This document shows positions 29,959-42,537 of a stretch of DNA of 64,000 nucleotides, one piece after another. Location of the stretch: positions 314,514-378,513 of the forward strand of contig JAOSKK010000037.1 in NCBI GenBank assembly GCA_027493615.1, read 5' to 3'. The notes below the pieces were generated by a model. It worked only from the letters and a program-made list of their open reading frames with translations, had not been told where the DNA came from and did no database searches. A program made the position numbers and the translations under genes. The stretch comes from Verrucomicrobiota bacterium (lineage in GTDB: Bacteria > Verrucomicrobiota > Verrucomicrobiia > Limisphaerales > J093). How positions within the stretch are numbered: position 1 is the first letter of the stretch; each line of letters begins with the position of its first letter.

Positions 29959-32900
29959 ATGCGAGTTCCTGATCGTGAGGTCTCGGGAGGTTGTCTTCCC
30001 CACGCCCTGCCCCCATCTCGGCTGTCCTGGCCAGGGGCGCTGCTGGCGCTGCTGGTCGTGTCGCTCCACGCCGCCACCGTGAGCTGGGACGGAGGCGGCG
30101 GCGACGATTCCTGGCACACTGCAGCCAACTGGAGCGGCGACGTCCTGCCCGGCCGGACCGATGACGTGGTCATCAATCGACCCGGCGCCCTGACCGTGGC
30201 GCTGCGGCAGGGAACCGTTTCCATCCGAAGCCTGCAGTGCGCCAATAGCCTGCTGCTTGCCGGCAGCAACCTGGAGTTGGCAGCGGGCGCGTCCCGCGTC
30301 CAAGGCACGCTCACCTTGCGCAGCGGCACCCTCAGGGTCGAAGGCGCAGGGACTTCCTTCGAGGCCACCGGGCCAACGCTCCATGAAGGGGCGAACCTCG
30401 AAGCGGGCCAAGGTGCCCGGCTCAGCCTGCCCGCGCTGGAACAGCTCAGTCGGACCGCGAGCGGCGACCTCACGTTGTGGGCCTGGGGACCCGACAGTCT
30501 GCTCGACCTGCCGGCGGTATCGCGGGCGACCGTCGCCGACTACTACCAACTCAATACCTGGGTCGAGGGCGGCGCGACGGTGCGCTTACCCCAACTCGCC
30601 TCGCTCGACGGCGCCCTGGACGCCTATGCGGAAGGTGCCGGCAGCTTGATCGTCCTCTCCGGCTGGGGTCCCGACCTGGTCAACGCGAGCCACGGTCAGG
30701 CCCGAATCGAGGTGCGTGACAGCGGCGCGATCCTGCTGCCCAACCTCCGCCGGATGGACCGCGTGGACCTGACCGTCCGCGGCACCGGCGAGTTTCCGCT
30801 CAGCCAGTTGCGCACCTTCGCAGGGGCCACGCTGCGGCTGGATGAGGTGGTGATCGAACTGCCGGGTCTGACCAATCTCCAGGGAAGCCACCTGGCCCTC
30901 GAGAACGCCGCCCAGTTGCGCCTGCCCGGAGTCACGGAACTCGTCCGCACCAACACCGGCTATCTCACGCTGAACGTCACCGACCCGGATACCCTCCTCA
31001 GCCTGCCCAACGTCACCCGAAGCCAGGTGGCGGATTATTACCAACTCGAGCTCTTCGCCTATGGCGGCGCACGCATCGACCTGCCGCGTCTGGCCACCTT
31101 CCAGGGCGCCCTCGACGTTTATGCCGAGGACGAGGGCTCAACCGTCAACCTGCCAGGGTTCGTGGGGCGGCTGCAAAACACCAGCCCCGGGACCGCCGCG
31201 CTCGAAGCCCCGCGATGGCGGGGCCGTCCTGGTCCCCAACGTCACCGCCCTGGACCGGGTGAACCTCACCCTGCGGCGTACCGGCATCATCCCGCTGGCC
31301 CAACTCCGCGCCTTCACGAGCGCCGAACTGCGACTCGACAAGGCCGCCTACGTCCTGGCCGGCCTCACCAACATCCAGGAGGCCAACCTGACCCTCGAGA
31401 ACGGCGCGCAGTTGACGCTGGCCGGGGTAACCCAGCTCGTCCAGACCCGAAACAGGCATCTCACCCTGCAGGCCACCGGCGCCGGAAGCGTGCTGCGCCT
31501 CCCCAACGTCACCAGCGCCACCGTCCCAGACTACTACCAGCTCGAGCTTTTCACCTACACGGGCGGTCGGATCGAGCTGCCCCAACTGGCCGCCTTCACC
31601 GGCGCCCTCGACGTGTTTGCCCAGGACCCCGGCAGTGTCGTCGACCTCCCCGGCTTCCGCGGCGACCTCACCAACACCTCCCGCGGCACCGCCAGCCTCG
31701 AAGCCCGCCGGGGCGGAACGGTGCGGCTGCCCAACGTCACCGGCCTCCACAACATCAACCTGACCCTGCGCAACGCGAGCGAGGTGTCGATCAGCCAACT
31801 GACGGCCTTCACCCAGGGCGAACTCCGCCTCGCCGACGCCCAACGCGACCTGCCGGGCCTCACCAACATCACCGGCGCGAACCTCACCGTCGAGGAAGGC
31901 GCCCGGCTCACCCTCCCGAACGTCACACGCCTCGCCCAGCCCCGCTCGACCCACCTCACGCTGCGCGCCACCGGCAAGGGCAGCGTGTTGCGTCTGCCCG
32001 CGGTGACGCAAGGCCGCCGTGGCGGACTATTACCAGCTCGAGCTCTTTGCCTGGGACGGCGGCCGGGTGGAACTGCCCGGGCTCACCAGCCTGGCCGGGG
32101 CCCTCGATGTCTATGCCGAGGACGCCGGCAGCCTCGTGGATTTGTCCGGGTGGATCGGTGCCCTCAACAACACGAGCCGGGGCAGCACCACCCTCGAAGT
32201 GCGGTCCGGCGGCACCATTCTCATCCCCAACGTCACCGCCATGGAGCGGGTCGCGTTGATCCTTCGGGGCACCGGGGCCATGCCCACCGACCAGTTGACC
32301 GCGCTCCGGCAGTCCCGCGTCACGGTGGATGGCGCGACCGTCTCCTTCGCCGCGTTGGGCGACACCACAGGCACAACCTTCGAGTACCTCAACGGTGGCA
32401 CGGCAACCTTCCCGCGTCCGGCGGACCTCGTCATCACCGACATTCGCGCCCCGGCGGTGGTGCAGGCTCACCAACCGGTGGAGGTGGCGTGGGAAGTCAC
32501 CAACCGCGGCAGCGCTTTGACCAACGGCGTCTGGTCCGACGCCCTGTTCTTGTCTCCGGACACCGTGGCCGGCAGCGACGAACTGGTCGGCCTCTTCCCG
32601 GCTCAGGCCAGTCTCGCCGCCAACGCCGCGCGGCGCTTCACGAACACCGTCGTCTTTCCCGCCTCCCAGGCCGGCACCCGCTACCTCGTGGTCGCAGTCA
32701 ACCAGTCCCGTTCCGTCTTCGAGGGCACCGACACCGCGAACAACACCAACGTCTCCGCGACCCCCATCCAGATCCAGGCCCCGGACCTCGTCGTCGATTC
32801 AGTCACCGCCCAGCCGTCCCCGGCGACGCTGGGCCAGAACCTCACCATCTCCTGGCGGATCCGCAACGTCGGCTCGGCTCCGGCCGCCAACTGGACCGAA

Positions 32901-35900
32901 CGCGTGACCCTGGCCGGCCAGGGCGCCGCGTCCGGCAGCGCAACGACGCTGCTGGACCGGCCCGCATCGTCGCCCCTCCCGCCCGGCGCCGCCGAAGTCC
33001 GGAACGTGACCGTGCCCCTGCCGCTCTTGCCCGGTGCGTCAGCGGGCGCTCACGTGCTCACCATCGAGGCCGACATCGGAAACCGGGTCCGCGAGGCCAA
33101 CGAGCTGAACAACACCGCCTCCACCAGCCTCAACCTGGTGTTGCCGCCACTGCCGGACCTCGCCGTCGTCACCCTCCGCGCACCCGTGAGTGGCTTGCCG
33201 AATGAATCCGTGGCCCTGACGTGGACGTTGACCAACCGCGGCGCGGCCCCTGCCCGCGGAAGCTGGTCGGAAAGCCTCGAACTCCGGCGCCTGACGACCC
33301 CCACGACCCGCCAAACGCTCTGGGTGTCACGTTTCACCAATGACCTCGCCGCCGGCGCGTCCCTCGCCCGGACCCAACAGGTCACCTTCCCCGCGTTCCT
33401 CAGTGCCGGGGACTACCAGCTCCACGCCGAGCTCGACCCCGCCAACGAGCTCCTTGAATCGAATGAGGCGAACAACGGCCTGACGAGCACGACGTTCAAC
33501 GTCCCCGCTGTCCTCACCGTGCAGTTGGCGGCCGACAGAATCCGCGAGGACGCGACCCCCCCACCCTCACCGGACTCGTCACCTGCAACCTCCCCAGTGC
33601 CGGCGCGCTCACCGTGACCCTCACGAGCAGTGACCCCACCGAACTGACTGTACCCGCAACCCTCATCCTGCCGCCCGACCAGCCTTCCGCGAGCTTCCTC
33701 ATGACGGTCCGGCCCGACGGCATCGCCGATCCGGATCAAACGGTGACGGTGACGGCGACCGCGCCGGGGACCAATTACCGCCCGGGCACCGCCACCCTGA
33801 CCGTCATCAACACCGACCGGCCGCGACTCCGGCTGACCTTGGGCGCATCCACGCTGCTCGAAGGCCGCACATTGTCAGCCACCGTGTCGCATGACAGCCC
33901 GGACCGACCGGCGGTCACCGTCACGCTCAACACCCCCAGTCCCACACAGCTCCTGCTCCCGGCCGAGGTGCATATCCCGGCCGGGGCGAACTCGACCACG
34001 TTCACGATCCTGGCCATCGACGACAGCCTGGTGGAACCGCCCCGTGAGGTGACCGTCGAGGCCTCCGCCACCGGTTACGTCTCCGCCGCGGCGGCACTCA
34101 CCGTCAACGATGACGACCTGCCGGCCTTCACTCTGTCGCTGGCCGCCGACACGGTCAGCGAAGCCGGCGGCGTCGCGGCCACCACCGCCACGATCTCGCG
34201 CGGCGTGGCCAGCCCGCGTTCCCTCAGCGTGCTCCTCGAGAACTCGAATCCGGACGCCGTCATCGTCCCCGCCCGCGTCCTCATCCCGGCCGGTCAGGCG
34301 CAAGTCAGCTTCCCGCTCGCGCCGATCAACAACACGGTCGTGGATGGAACACGCCAGGCCGTCCTCCGCGCCTTCGCTGAAGCCACGTCCTCCGGAACGC
34401 CCGTCGCGCAGACCGAACCACGTACCCTCATGATAACGGATGATGACGGCCCGACCCTGACGGTGACGCTCGACCGGGATCTCGTGGCCGAGGGGCTACC
34501 GCAGGCCGCCACCGTGACAGTGGCGCGCAATGTCGCCAACGGCCCCGCCCTCACGGTCAACCTCAGCACGAGCGATCCCACCGAAGCGATCCTTCCCGCC
34601 AACGTGACGTTCGCCGCCAACCAGGCCAGCGCCACAGTCACCCTCGCCACGCTCGATGACGGGGTCAGTGACGGGAGCCAACGCGTGGTCCTCACCGCCT
34701 CCGCCGCCGGCTACACCCCCGGACAGGCCACCGTGACCGTCACGGACGTGAACCGGCCCGACCTGATCGTCTCCAACCTCACGCTGCCGGCCGAAGCGGA
34801 GACCGAGTCGTTCGTGAATGTCGGTTACCGGGTGGTGAACCAGGGGCTCGCCCCCGCCGGTACCAACTGGGTCACCCGCGTCTCACTCTCGTCCGATCCC
34901 GCCCCCGGCGACGACCTGTTGCTCACCGAGTACATCTTCAACGGCAGCCTCCCCGTGGGCCAGTTCTTCGGCCAGACCCGCCAGATACGTCTCCCGCTTG
35001 AACCCGGCGACTACTGGCTGGTCGTCGCCACCGACGTTGCCGGCCAGATCGGTGAGGTGCTCGAGGACAACAACACCGGCGTCTCGGTCCAACCGGTCCG
35101 GGTCACCGAGGCCTATCGACCGACCGTCGTGGCCGACCTCGAAGCCGCGCCCGCGGGCACGCCCGTTCCCCTGCGCGGCACGGCCCTCAAGGTCGCCACC
35201 GGCGGTCCCGCACCGTTCGCGCTGGTCAACATCCACGTCCACGTGCGGGGCACCCGCCGCGTCATCTCCGCCATTACGGACGACCAGGGCCGGTTCGCCG
35301 CAACCTTCCAACCGCTGCCCGGTGAAGCGGGCCTCTATGAAATCGGCGCGGCCCACCCGGGCCGGACCAGCGCACCCATCCAGGACAGCTTCACGCTCCA
35401 CGGCATGCGCGCGGGGACGGTCGAAGGTCTGCGGCTTGCCGAACAAAGCAGCCTCGTCGGGCAGGTGCCCCTCGAGAACCTCGGCGACGTGCCGTTGACG
35501 GGCTTGACCGTCACCGTGCTCAGCAACCTCGCTGGCGTGCAGGTCTCGCCGTCCCTGCCGGAAGGCAACCGCCTCGCCGGCCTGGCCACCGCCCCGTTGG
35601 GATTCGCGCTGACGGCCAACGCCGGTTCGGCCGGACAGGGCGTCATCGTCCTGCGCGTGGCCAGTACCGAAGGCGCCCGGCTGGACGTGCCCCTGCCGGT
35701 CACGGTGGCCTCGGTGCAGCCCCAACTCGCCGTGCGCCCCGCCGAACTGCGCGCCGGCATGAAGGTGGGCGGCCAGGCGATCGTCAGCTTCGACGTCGTC
35801 AACGAGGGCGGTGCCGCCTCCGGCCCCATCGAGGTGGCGTTGCCGGACCTGCCCTGGATGCGCGTCGCTTCGCCCAATCCCGTGCCGGCCCTCGCACCCG

Positions 35901-38900
35901 GCGGCACCAACCGCGTCACGCTTCAACTCACCCCGCCGACGGCGCTGACGCTCGGCAACTATGAAGGCCACCTCGTCCTGGCCACGCCCGGCAGCCGCGT
36001 GAATCTCCCCTTCACGTTCCGCGCCTTGTCCGAGGCCCGGGGCGATCTGCGGGTCACGGCGGTGGACGAATACACCTACTACGCCGTGGGGGCACCCAAG
36101 GTGGCCGGCGCCGCGGTGACGCTGCGCGACGCCGTGAGCGAGGCCGTCGTGCTGCAGGGCACCACCGATGCGGCGGGCGATTGGGTGGCGCGCCAGGTTC
36201 CCGAGGGCTTTTACGAAATCGAAGTCAAGGCGGAGAACCACCGCAGTTACCGTGACATCGGCCTGGTCGTCGCCGGCTTCGGAAACCAACGTCGTGGCCT
36301 TCCTCCCGCGCGAAGCCGTCCGCTACATCTGGACCGTGGTCCCCACCGAGATCGCGGACCGCACCAAGATCACCATCGAGACCGTGTTCGAGGCGTTCGT
36401 GCCCATGCCGGTCGTGACCATCGACCCGGCGCTCATCGACCTCTCCGAGTACACCGCCGACGTCACCCAGATCGAGTTGCGGATCACGAACCATGGACTC
36501 GTGGCCGCCCAGAAGGCCCGCCTCAGCTTCGGCTCGCATCCGTCCTGGTCCTTCCTGCCCTTGATCGAAGAACTCGGCGATCTGCCCGCGCGCAGCACCT
36601 TGACCGTGCCCCTGCTCATCCGCCGCAACGGGGCCAACCTCCGCGGCGTCGTGGCCCTGAGCGGGCCCAGCCTGCACGCCGGCGGCGGGGGTTGCGGCGT
36701 GAGCGGCAGTCTGAGCTGGGAACTTCCCTGCGGCGACAGCAACGCCGGCGGCGGCGCGTCGATCGCCCTCATCAACGCCGGCGGCAGCGGTTGTGGCGGT
36801 GGGGGCGGCGGCAGTTGGGGCGGCGGCGGGGGCGGCTCAGCAAGCGGCGGCGGCGGGGGTGGCCGTGGCGGCTCGGGCAGCAGCGCCTCGATCCGGTCCT
36901 GTGACCCTTGCCTGCTGGCCATCCTCAATTGCCTCATCGACTTCGTCATTCCCGACGCCCTGGATTGCATGAAGGACCTCTTCGGCTGCCTGAACCATCC
37001 TCCCCAAGACCAGTCCGCCGGCGCCGCCTGGGACTGCATCAAGGCCGGCCTGACCTGTGCCGAAGCCCTCGGCGCGGAACTCAGCGGCCTGAACAAGGCC
37101 ATCGACGCCATCGAATGTGTCATCGGACTCGCCCAGGGCTGTGGTTCTCCGGCCGGCGGCGGGGGCGGGGGCGGTGATGGGGGTGGCGGCGGCGGTGGGG
37201 GTGGCGGCGAAGGCCAGGGCGGAGCCGGCCTGGCCTCCCGCGGTGCCGCCCTCGCGTCACTCGCCAATGCCAGCAGTGGTGTCAGCCGCGTCGAACGAGC
37301 CGAGTTAACGCTTCTGCGTCAGCGCGCCGAGTGGGTCGCCCGTGAGATCGCTCCCGTCCGCTTCCTGCTCGGCAACGACGCGTGGTTCGGCGACCCCAAG
37401 CCCGTCTCCGTCAGTCTCTGGCTCCAGGCGTTCCTCGCCCGCATCGAGCCGAACACCGACGGCGGATTCCTCATTTCAACCGCCGAGGCCGCCCAACTGG
37501 ACGGGGTGCCGACGCCGGCGTCGGTCACACCCCCGGTCCGCCGCGCCTTTGTCGAACGGTGGAACCGCTCCGTCACGTACTGGAACCGCGGCATCTTCTT
37601 CCTCAAACAAGTGCCGACCGGTCAGAACACTGATTTCCTCGCCCTCGACACCCTGCGTGACCTGTCCCGCTCCGCCATCGAGGCCGACGCGGAGTGTCTC
37701 GCCGCGGGGTTCCGTTCCCCCAGCGAGGCTTATCGCCAGGGCGGCGCCGACATCATCCGTTTCCTCGGCGAGGGGGACAGCGGCGGCGTTTGCGCCCACG
37801 TGCGGCTCCGCCTCGAACAGGAACTGGTGAGCACCCGCGACGCATTCACCGCGGCCCTCGAGATCCAGAATGCCCTCCCCGAACCGCTGGAGGACGTCGC
37901 GGTCGAAGTCCTGATCCGCCGGCGCACCGGCGAGGACGCTTCGACGCTCTTCGCCGTCTATCCCCCCGCCCTCACCGGACTGACCGCGGTGGACGGCACC
38001 GGCACCCTCGCGGGGGCCACCACGGGCAAGGTGAGCTGGCTGCTTGTGCCCACGACCGAAGCTGCAGTGTCAGGGCCGGAGGAGTTCCTCATCAGTGGCC
38101 GCCTCCGCTATCGCCAGGCCGGGCTCCAGCTCAACGTGCCCCTCGCCCCCGCTGCGATCACCGTGTTCTCCAGCCCAAGTCTGGCGGTGAAGTATTTCCA
38201 CCAGCGGGACGTCTTCGCCGACGACCCGTTCACCACCGCCATCGAGCCCAGCGTGCCTTTCTCCCTCGCCGTCATGGTCCAGAACAAAGGCCACGGCACG
38301 GCCCGCGACGTCCGCATCAGCTCGGCCCAGCCACGCATCGTCGACAACGAAAAGGGCCTCTGGATCGACTTCAAGATCATCGCCACCGAGGTGGCCGGCC
38401 AGAACCTCGAACCCTCCTTGACGGTCAACTTCGGCGAGATTCCCCCGGCACCAATGCCATCGGCCGCTGGCTCCTCACCTCGACCCTCCTCGGAGGTTTC
38501 CTCGAGTACACCGCCACCTTCGAGCACCTCAACGGCCTCGGTGACAAGAAGCTCTCCCTCGTCGAAGGCGTCGCCATCCACGAACTCATCCACATCGTCC
38601 GCGCCCAGGGCGGCCGCGACGACGGACGTCCGGACTTCCTCGTCAACGACATCCCCGACCTCCTCGACTACCCGGACACACTCCACCTCAGCGACGGCAC
38701 CGTGGAACCGGTCAGCCTCGTCACCACCGGCACGTTCGATGGCGCGCCTTCCGTGGCCAACCCCGAAGTCACCCTCACCGTCACCGCCCCCCGGCTGGAC
38801 TTACTTTCGCCTCCCCGACCCGGGCGAAGGCCGCTTCCGCCTGGCGAAAGTGCTCCGCGCCGACGGCACCGAACTGCCGCTGGGCGATAATGCCTGGACC

Positions 38901-40515
38901 ACCGACCGCACCTTCCTCGGCAACGCCCGACGCCCCGTGGTCGAGAACACGCTGCACCTCTTCGACGTCCAGAGCCCGGGCCGCTACACGCTGGTCTACG
39001 CCGCCCTCCCCGCAGGTGACACCACCCCGCCCCTCAGCGCCGTCGCCCCGCTGCCCGCGGAAAGCTCCGCGCTCATCCCGGTGAGTTGGAGTGGCGAAGA
39101 CAACCCGGGCGGCACCGGAATCGCCTTCTTCGATGTCTATGCCTCAGTGGAGGGCGGGCCGTTCACGCTCTGGCAACAGGAAACCCTCAGCCGAAGCGCC
39201 CTCTATCAGGCCGCCCTCGGCAAGACCTACGCCTTCTACAGCGTGGCCACCGACATCGCCGGCAACCGGGAACCGGAACCTCCCGCACCCGACGCCACCA
39301 CCCGGGTGACCCGCGTCAACCGCAGCCCCGTCCTCGACCCGATCCCGGACCGCGTCCTGCGCGAAGGCGAGACGCTGGAGGTGCAACCCGTGGCGCGCGA
39401 CCCGGACGGCGACACGCTCGTCTTCAGTCTCAACACCAACCTGCCGCCCGGGATCGTCATCCACCCGTACACCGGGCGCATCACCTGGGTGACTGGCGAG
39501 GGAAGCGGACCCGGCACCTACCGGCTGACCGTGCAGGTCCTCGACAACGGCGCACCGAGGTTGGGTGCGCTCCGCAGCTTCAACGTCACCGTCAACGACG
39601 TCAGCTCCGCGCCCATCCTCGACCCCATCACCGACCGGACAATTGGCGAAGGCCACCTCCTGGTCATCACCAACCGCGCCTTCGACGCCGATCTGCCCCG
39701 CCAGACTTTGCGCTTCTCCCTCGGCCCCGGCGCGCCGGAGGGCGCCACGATCGACCCGGTCTCCGGCGTCTTCGCCTGGAGACCGGCCGAATTCCAGGGC
39801 GGCCAGGTCTATCGTGTCGAAGTCCGCGTGACCGACGACGGCACCCCGCCGCTCAGCGCGAGCCGAAGCTTCAACATCACCGTCCGCGACACGCGCAGCG
39901 ACTTCCGCTTGAGCCTCGCCTCAACCCACCTCGTCGCCGGCGAAGCCGGCTCCGTTCCGCTCCTGCTGGACTCGGGCGCGGACCTGGTCCGCCTCGAGTT
40001 CACGCTCGAAAGTGATGACGCCCACCTGTTGGATCTCGAACTCCTGCCCGCAAGCGATGAGATCACGGCCCTCGCCTTCGAACCGCAGGGCGACGCCAGC
40101 TTCCGCGCGCAGGTGGAACTCGATCCCGCGCGGCTCCGCCCCGGGTGAACGGGTCATCGGCCGGCTGCAGTTCCACACCGGCACCACCGGCCACTCTTCC
40201 GTGGCGCAACTCGGGCTGACCGAAGTGGCCGCGGCCCGCCTGTCAGGAGACGTTCTGCTCAACGCCTACGGCCGGGGTGGCCGGGTCTTCGTGATCGAGG
40301 TCGAACCCTTGCTGGATGCCGCCCTGCCGGCGCGCGACCAGTTGCGGCTGACCCTCTACGGCTTCCCCAACACGACCTACCGGCTCGAGTCGACCCCGCG
40401 TCTGGGCGGCAACGCGGTCTGGACCGAGCTCCAACCCCTGGTACTGCCAGGCCGGTTCGGCATCCTCGACCTGCCCCTGGACACCGAAGCCACCCGCTAC
40501 TTCCGCCTGCGTTGA
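29959..40515 (+). CDS. Giant multidomain secreted protein (about 3,500 aa), broken by about seven frameshifts
   Basis: After joining frames, one protein runs from the ATG at 29959 (signal region WPGALLALLVVSLHAATVSW) to the stop at 40515. Order: a beta-helix-like repeat region of four to five units, each with 'VADYYQLELF' and 'LPNVT' blocks (30450-32390); three CARDB-type domains (DLVITDIRAPAVVQAHQPVEV, DLVVDSVTAQPSPATLGQNL, DLAVVTLRAPVSGLPNESVAL; 32430-33500); four Calx-beta-like domains (33540-34740); another CARDB (DLIVSNLTLP); NPCBM/Big-like regions; a Gly-rich and Cys-rich segment (36690-37250); a helical unknown domain; and two cadherin-like/putative-Ig domains (SPVLDPIPDRVLREGETLEV, APILDPITDRTIGEGHLLVI). 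Frame breaks: 31209-31212, about 32017, C7 33556-33562, about 36280, C5 38442-38446, C6 38787-38792, about 40140. It is probably a surface or adhesive protein. Confidence 0.78.
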
Positions 40516-40522
40516 CCAACCC

Positions 40523-40550
40523 GACCCGCGTCCAGTTGGACGCGCGGGTC
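40523..40550 (+). terminator. Stem-loop after the giant gene
   Basis: GACCCGCGTCC pairs with GGACGCGCGGGTC over a GTT-type loop with a 2-base bulge, starting 8 bases after the stop codon. It has no downstream T-run, so an intrinsic terminator is only a possibility. Confidence 0.4.
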
Positions 40551-40764
40551 GCCGCGTGGGGCCTCACGGCACGCAAGGTCCTGTGGGTGTTCCCTCCGGT
40601 GGATCCCACGTGGACTCCCAATTCCCGGACGCGCCCTCGCCGTGGATCATCGCCGTGGATCGCCGCTTGCCCCGATCCCGGCCAAACCCTACCCTGTCGT
40701 CCGCCTTGACCAACAACTCCCACCCTGTGAACTCACGCCCCAACTCTTGTCCGTCCGGGAGCCG

Positions 40765-42302
40765 ATGCGCACCACCCTCACCTTGAGTCCACCACCGCAC
40801 TCCGGCGCGCGAGCGGCGCGCGACGTTTCCAGGTCTTCCGTCCCCGCCCATGGGTTGCGCTCGTTGACACAGGTCTGCCTGCTGGTTTGCGGCTGGATCA
40901 TGCTGGGTCGGTGGTGGTCGTCCAGCGCTGCGGAACCGGTTGTCCCATCCAACTGCGGGACGTCACCCGCGAGACCGGGATCACCTTCCGCCATACCGAC
41001 GGCAGCTCGGGACGCCGCTACATCGTCGAGACCGTCTCCTGTGGACTGGCGACGTTCGACTACGACGGCGACGGCGACGTGGACATCTACTTTGTCAACG
41101 GTGCACCCCTGCCCGGGGCCTCGACCCAGGGACCGCCGCCGCGCAATGCGCTCTATCGAAACGAAGGCGGCTGGAAATTCACCGACGTCACCGCCGCCGC
41201 CGGCGTCGGGGACACGGGCTACGGGCTCGGGGTGTGCACGGGTGACTACGACAACGATGGCGACCTGGACCTCTACGTGAACAACTTCGGCCCCAATGTG
41301 CTCTACCGGAACAACGGCGACGGCACCTTCACCGATGTCAGCCGTGCCTCCGGCATTGCCGCCCACGCCGGCACCGGCATGGGCATGATCTGCGCGGACT
41401 TCGACGACGATGGCGATACCGACATCGTTGTGGGCAACGATGCGATGGCCAATTTCGTCTGGCAGAACGATGGTCGGGGGCACTTCGAGGAGGTGGGTCT
41501 GCTCACTGGCCTCGCCTACGATGCCCACGGCGTGGGCCAGGGCACCATGGGCGTCGAGTGCGGCGATTACGACAACGATGGTCGCCTCGACTTCTACATG
41601 ACCTCCTACCAGAAACAGTGGGCCATCCTCTACCGTAACCTGGGCCGTGGCCTCTTCGCCGACGTCAACCACGCCACCGGCGCCGGCGCCGGCACGTATA
41701 ACCAGGTCACCTGGGGCATCGGCTTCGTGGATTTCAACCGCGACGGTCACCGCGACCTGTTCATCGCCTGTGGTCACCTTCAGGACACTGTGGATCTCTG
41801 GGATGACACCACCAGCTATCATGCCCGCAACCTCCTCCTGGCCAATACGGGACGCGGGAAGTTCGTGGACGTCTCCGCCCGCGCCGGAGACGGCCTCGCT
41901 GTCAAGCTCAGCAGTCGCGGCGCCGCGTTCGATGATCTGGACAATGACGGCGACCTCGACGTCGTCATCCTCAACTCGCGTCGGGAACCCACGCTCCTCC
42001 GCAACGACAGCCCCAACACCAACCACTGGATCCAGGTCCGTCTCCGCGGCACGCGCACCAACCGCGACGGCATCGGCGCCCGGATCAAGGTAGTCGCGGG
42101 CGACCTCACCCTGACGGACGAAGTCCATAGCGGGCGGGGGTACCAAAGCCATTACGGCTCCTGCCCGTTCTTCGGCCTCGGTCACCGGACGCGGATCGAC
42201 CGGATCGAAGTCCGGTGGATCGGCGGCGCGAGCGACATCCTGGAAGGGGTCGAGGTGGATCGCCTCCTCCAGATCACCGAGGGCCGGTCCAGTGCCCAAT
42301 GA
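40765..42302 (+). CDS. CRTAC1 family protein (FG-GAP propeller + ASPIC/UnbV), exported
   Basis: About 510 residues. The ATG at 40765 gives a leader with a hydrophobic segment (VCLLVCGWIMLGRWW). The frame then shifts by one missing base in CCC about 40945-40947 into the main frame, starting IQLRDVTRETGITFRHTDGS. Conserved CRTAC1 blocks: DGSSGRRYIVETVSCGLATFDYDGDGDVDIYFVNG, several blades with DxDxDGDxD calcium loops, YQKQWAILYRNLG, and an ASPIC/UnbV domain (RVRGTRTNRDGIGARIKV-like, IDRIEVRWIGGASDILEG). The family is exported and binds calcium; the function in bacteria is unclear. The homologous protein is encoded at 44865-46617 on the other strand. Confidence 0.85.
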
Positions 42303-42348
42303 ACCGTGAGGCGCGCGCGCCTGCACGGCGACGTGAACCTCGCGCCCG

Positions 42349-42440
42349 CGTCTGGAGCGCGTGCGGTCTACCGCCGCTTTGCGTGGGGGGGCAGGTACGA
42401 AAAGCGGCGCTGGAAGCCGCCGCACTCCATACGCTTCGCG
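42349..42440. repeat. Family-1 repeat, copy C (arms in reversed arrangement)
   Basis: A right-arm-type half (42349-42383, GCGTCTGGAGCGCG...CGCTTTG) is followed after about 15 bases by a left-arm-type half (42399-42440, AAAAGCGGCGCTGGAAGCCG onward). So the AAAGCGGCG ends face the centre, the opposite of copies A, B, D and E. It sits between the CRTAC1 stop (42302) and the next gene start (42538). The minus strand reads AKRMECGGFQRRF. Confidence 0.75.
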
Positions 42441-42537
42441 CCCCGCCGACGTGGGTTGCCTCCACGCCGCAAAGCGAACTGACGGCATGACCCTTCACGG
42501 CGTTGACACCCTGCTGCTTCACGGGTAGGCAGCACCC

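Noticed and set aside
36780..36870. Low-complexity poly-Gly stretch as a sequencing artefact
   Set aside because: The frame is kept across both Gly-rich regions, codons vary, and flanking Cys-rich protein is intact, so it is likely genuine.
40523..40550. A confirmed intrinsic terminator
   Set aside because: The stem has a bulge and lacks a T-tract, so it was kept as a low-confidence hairpin only.
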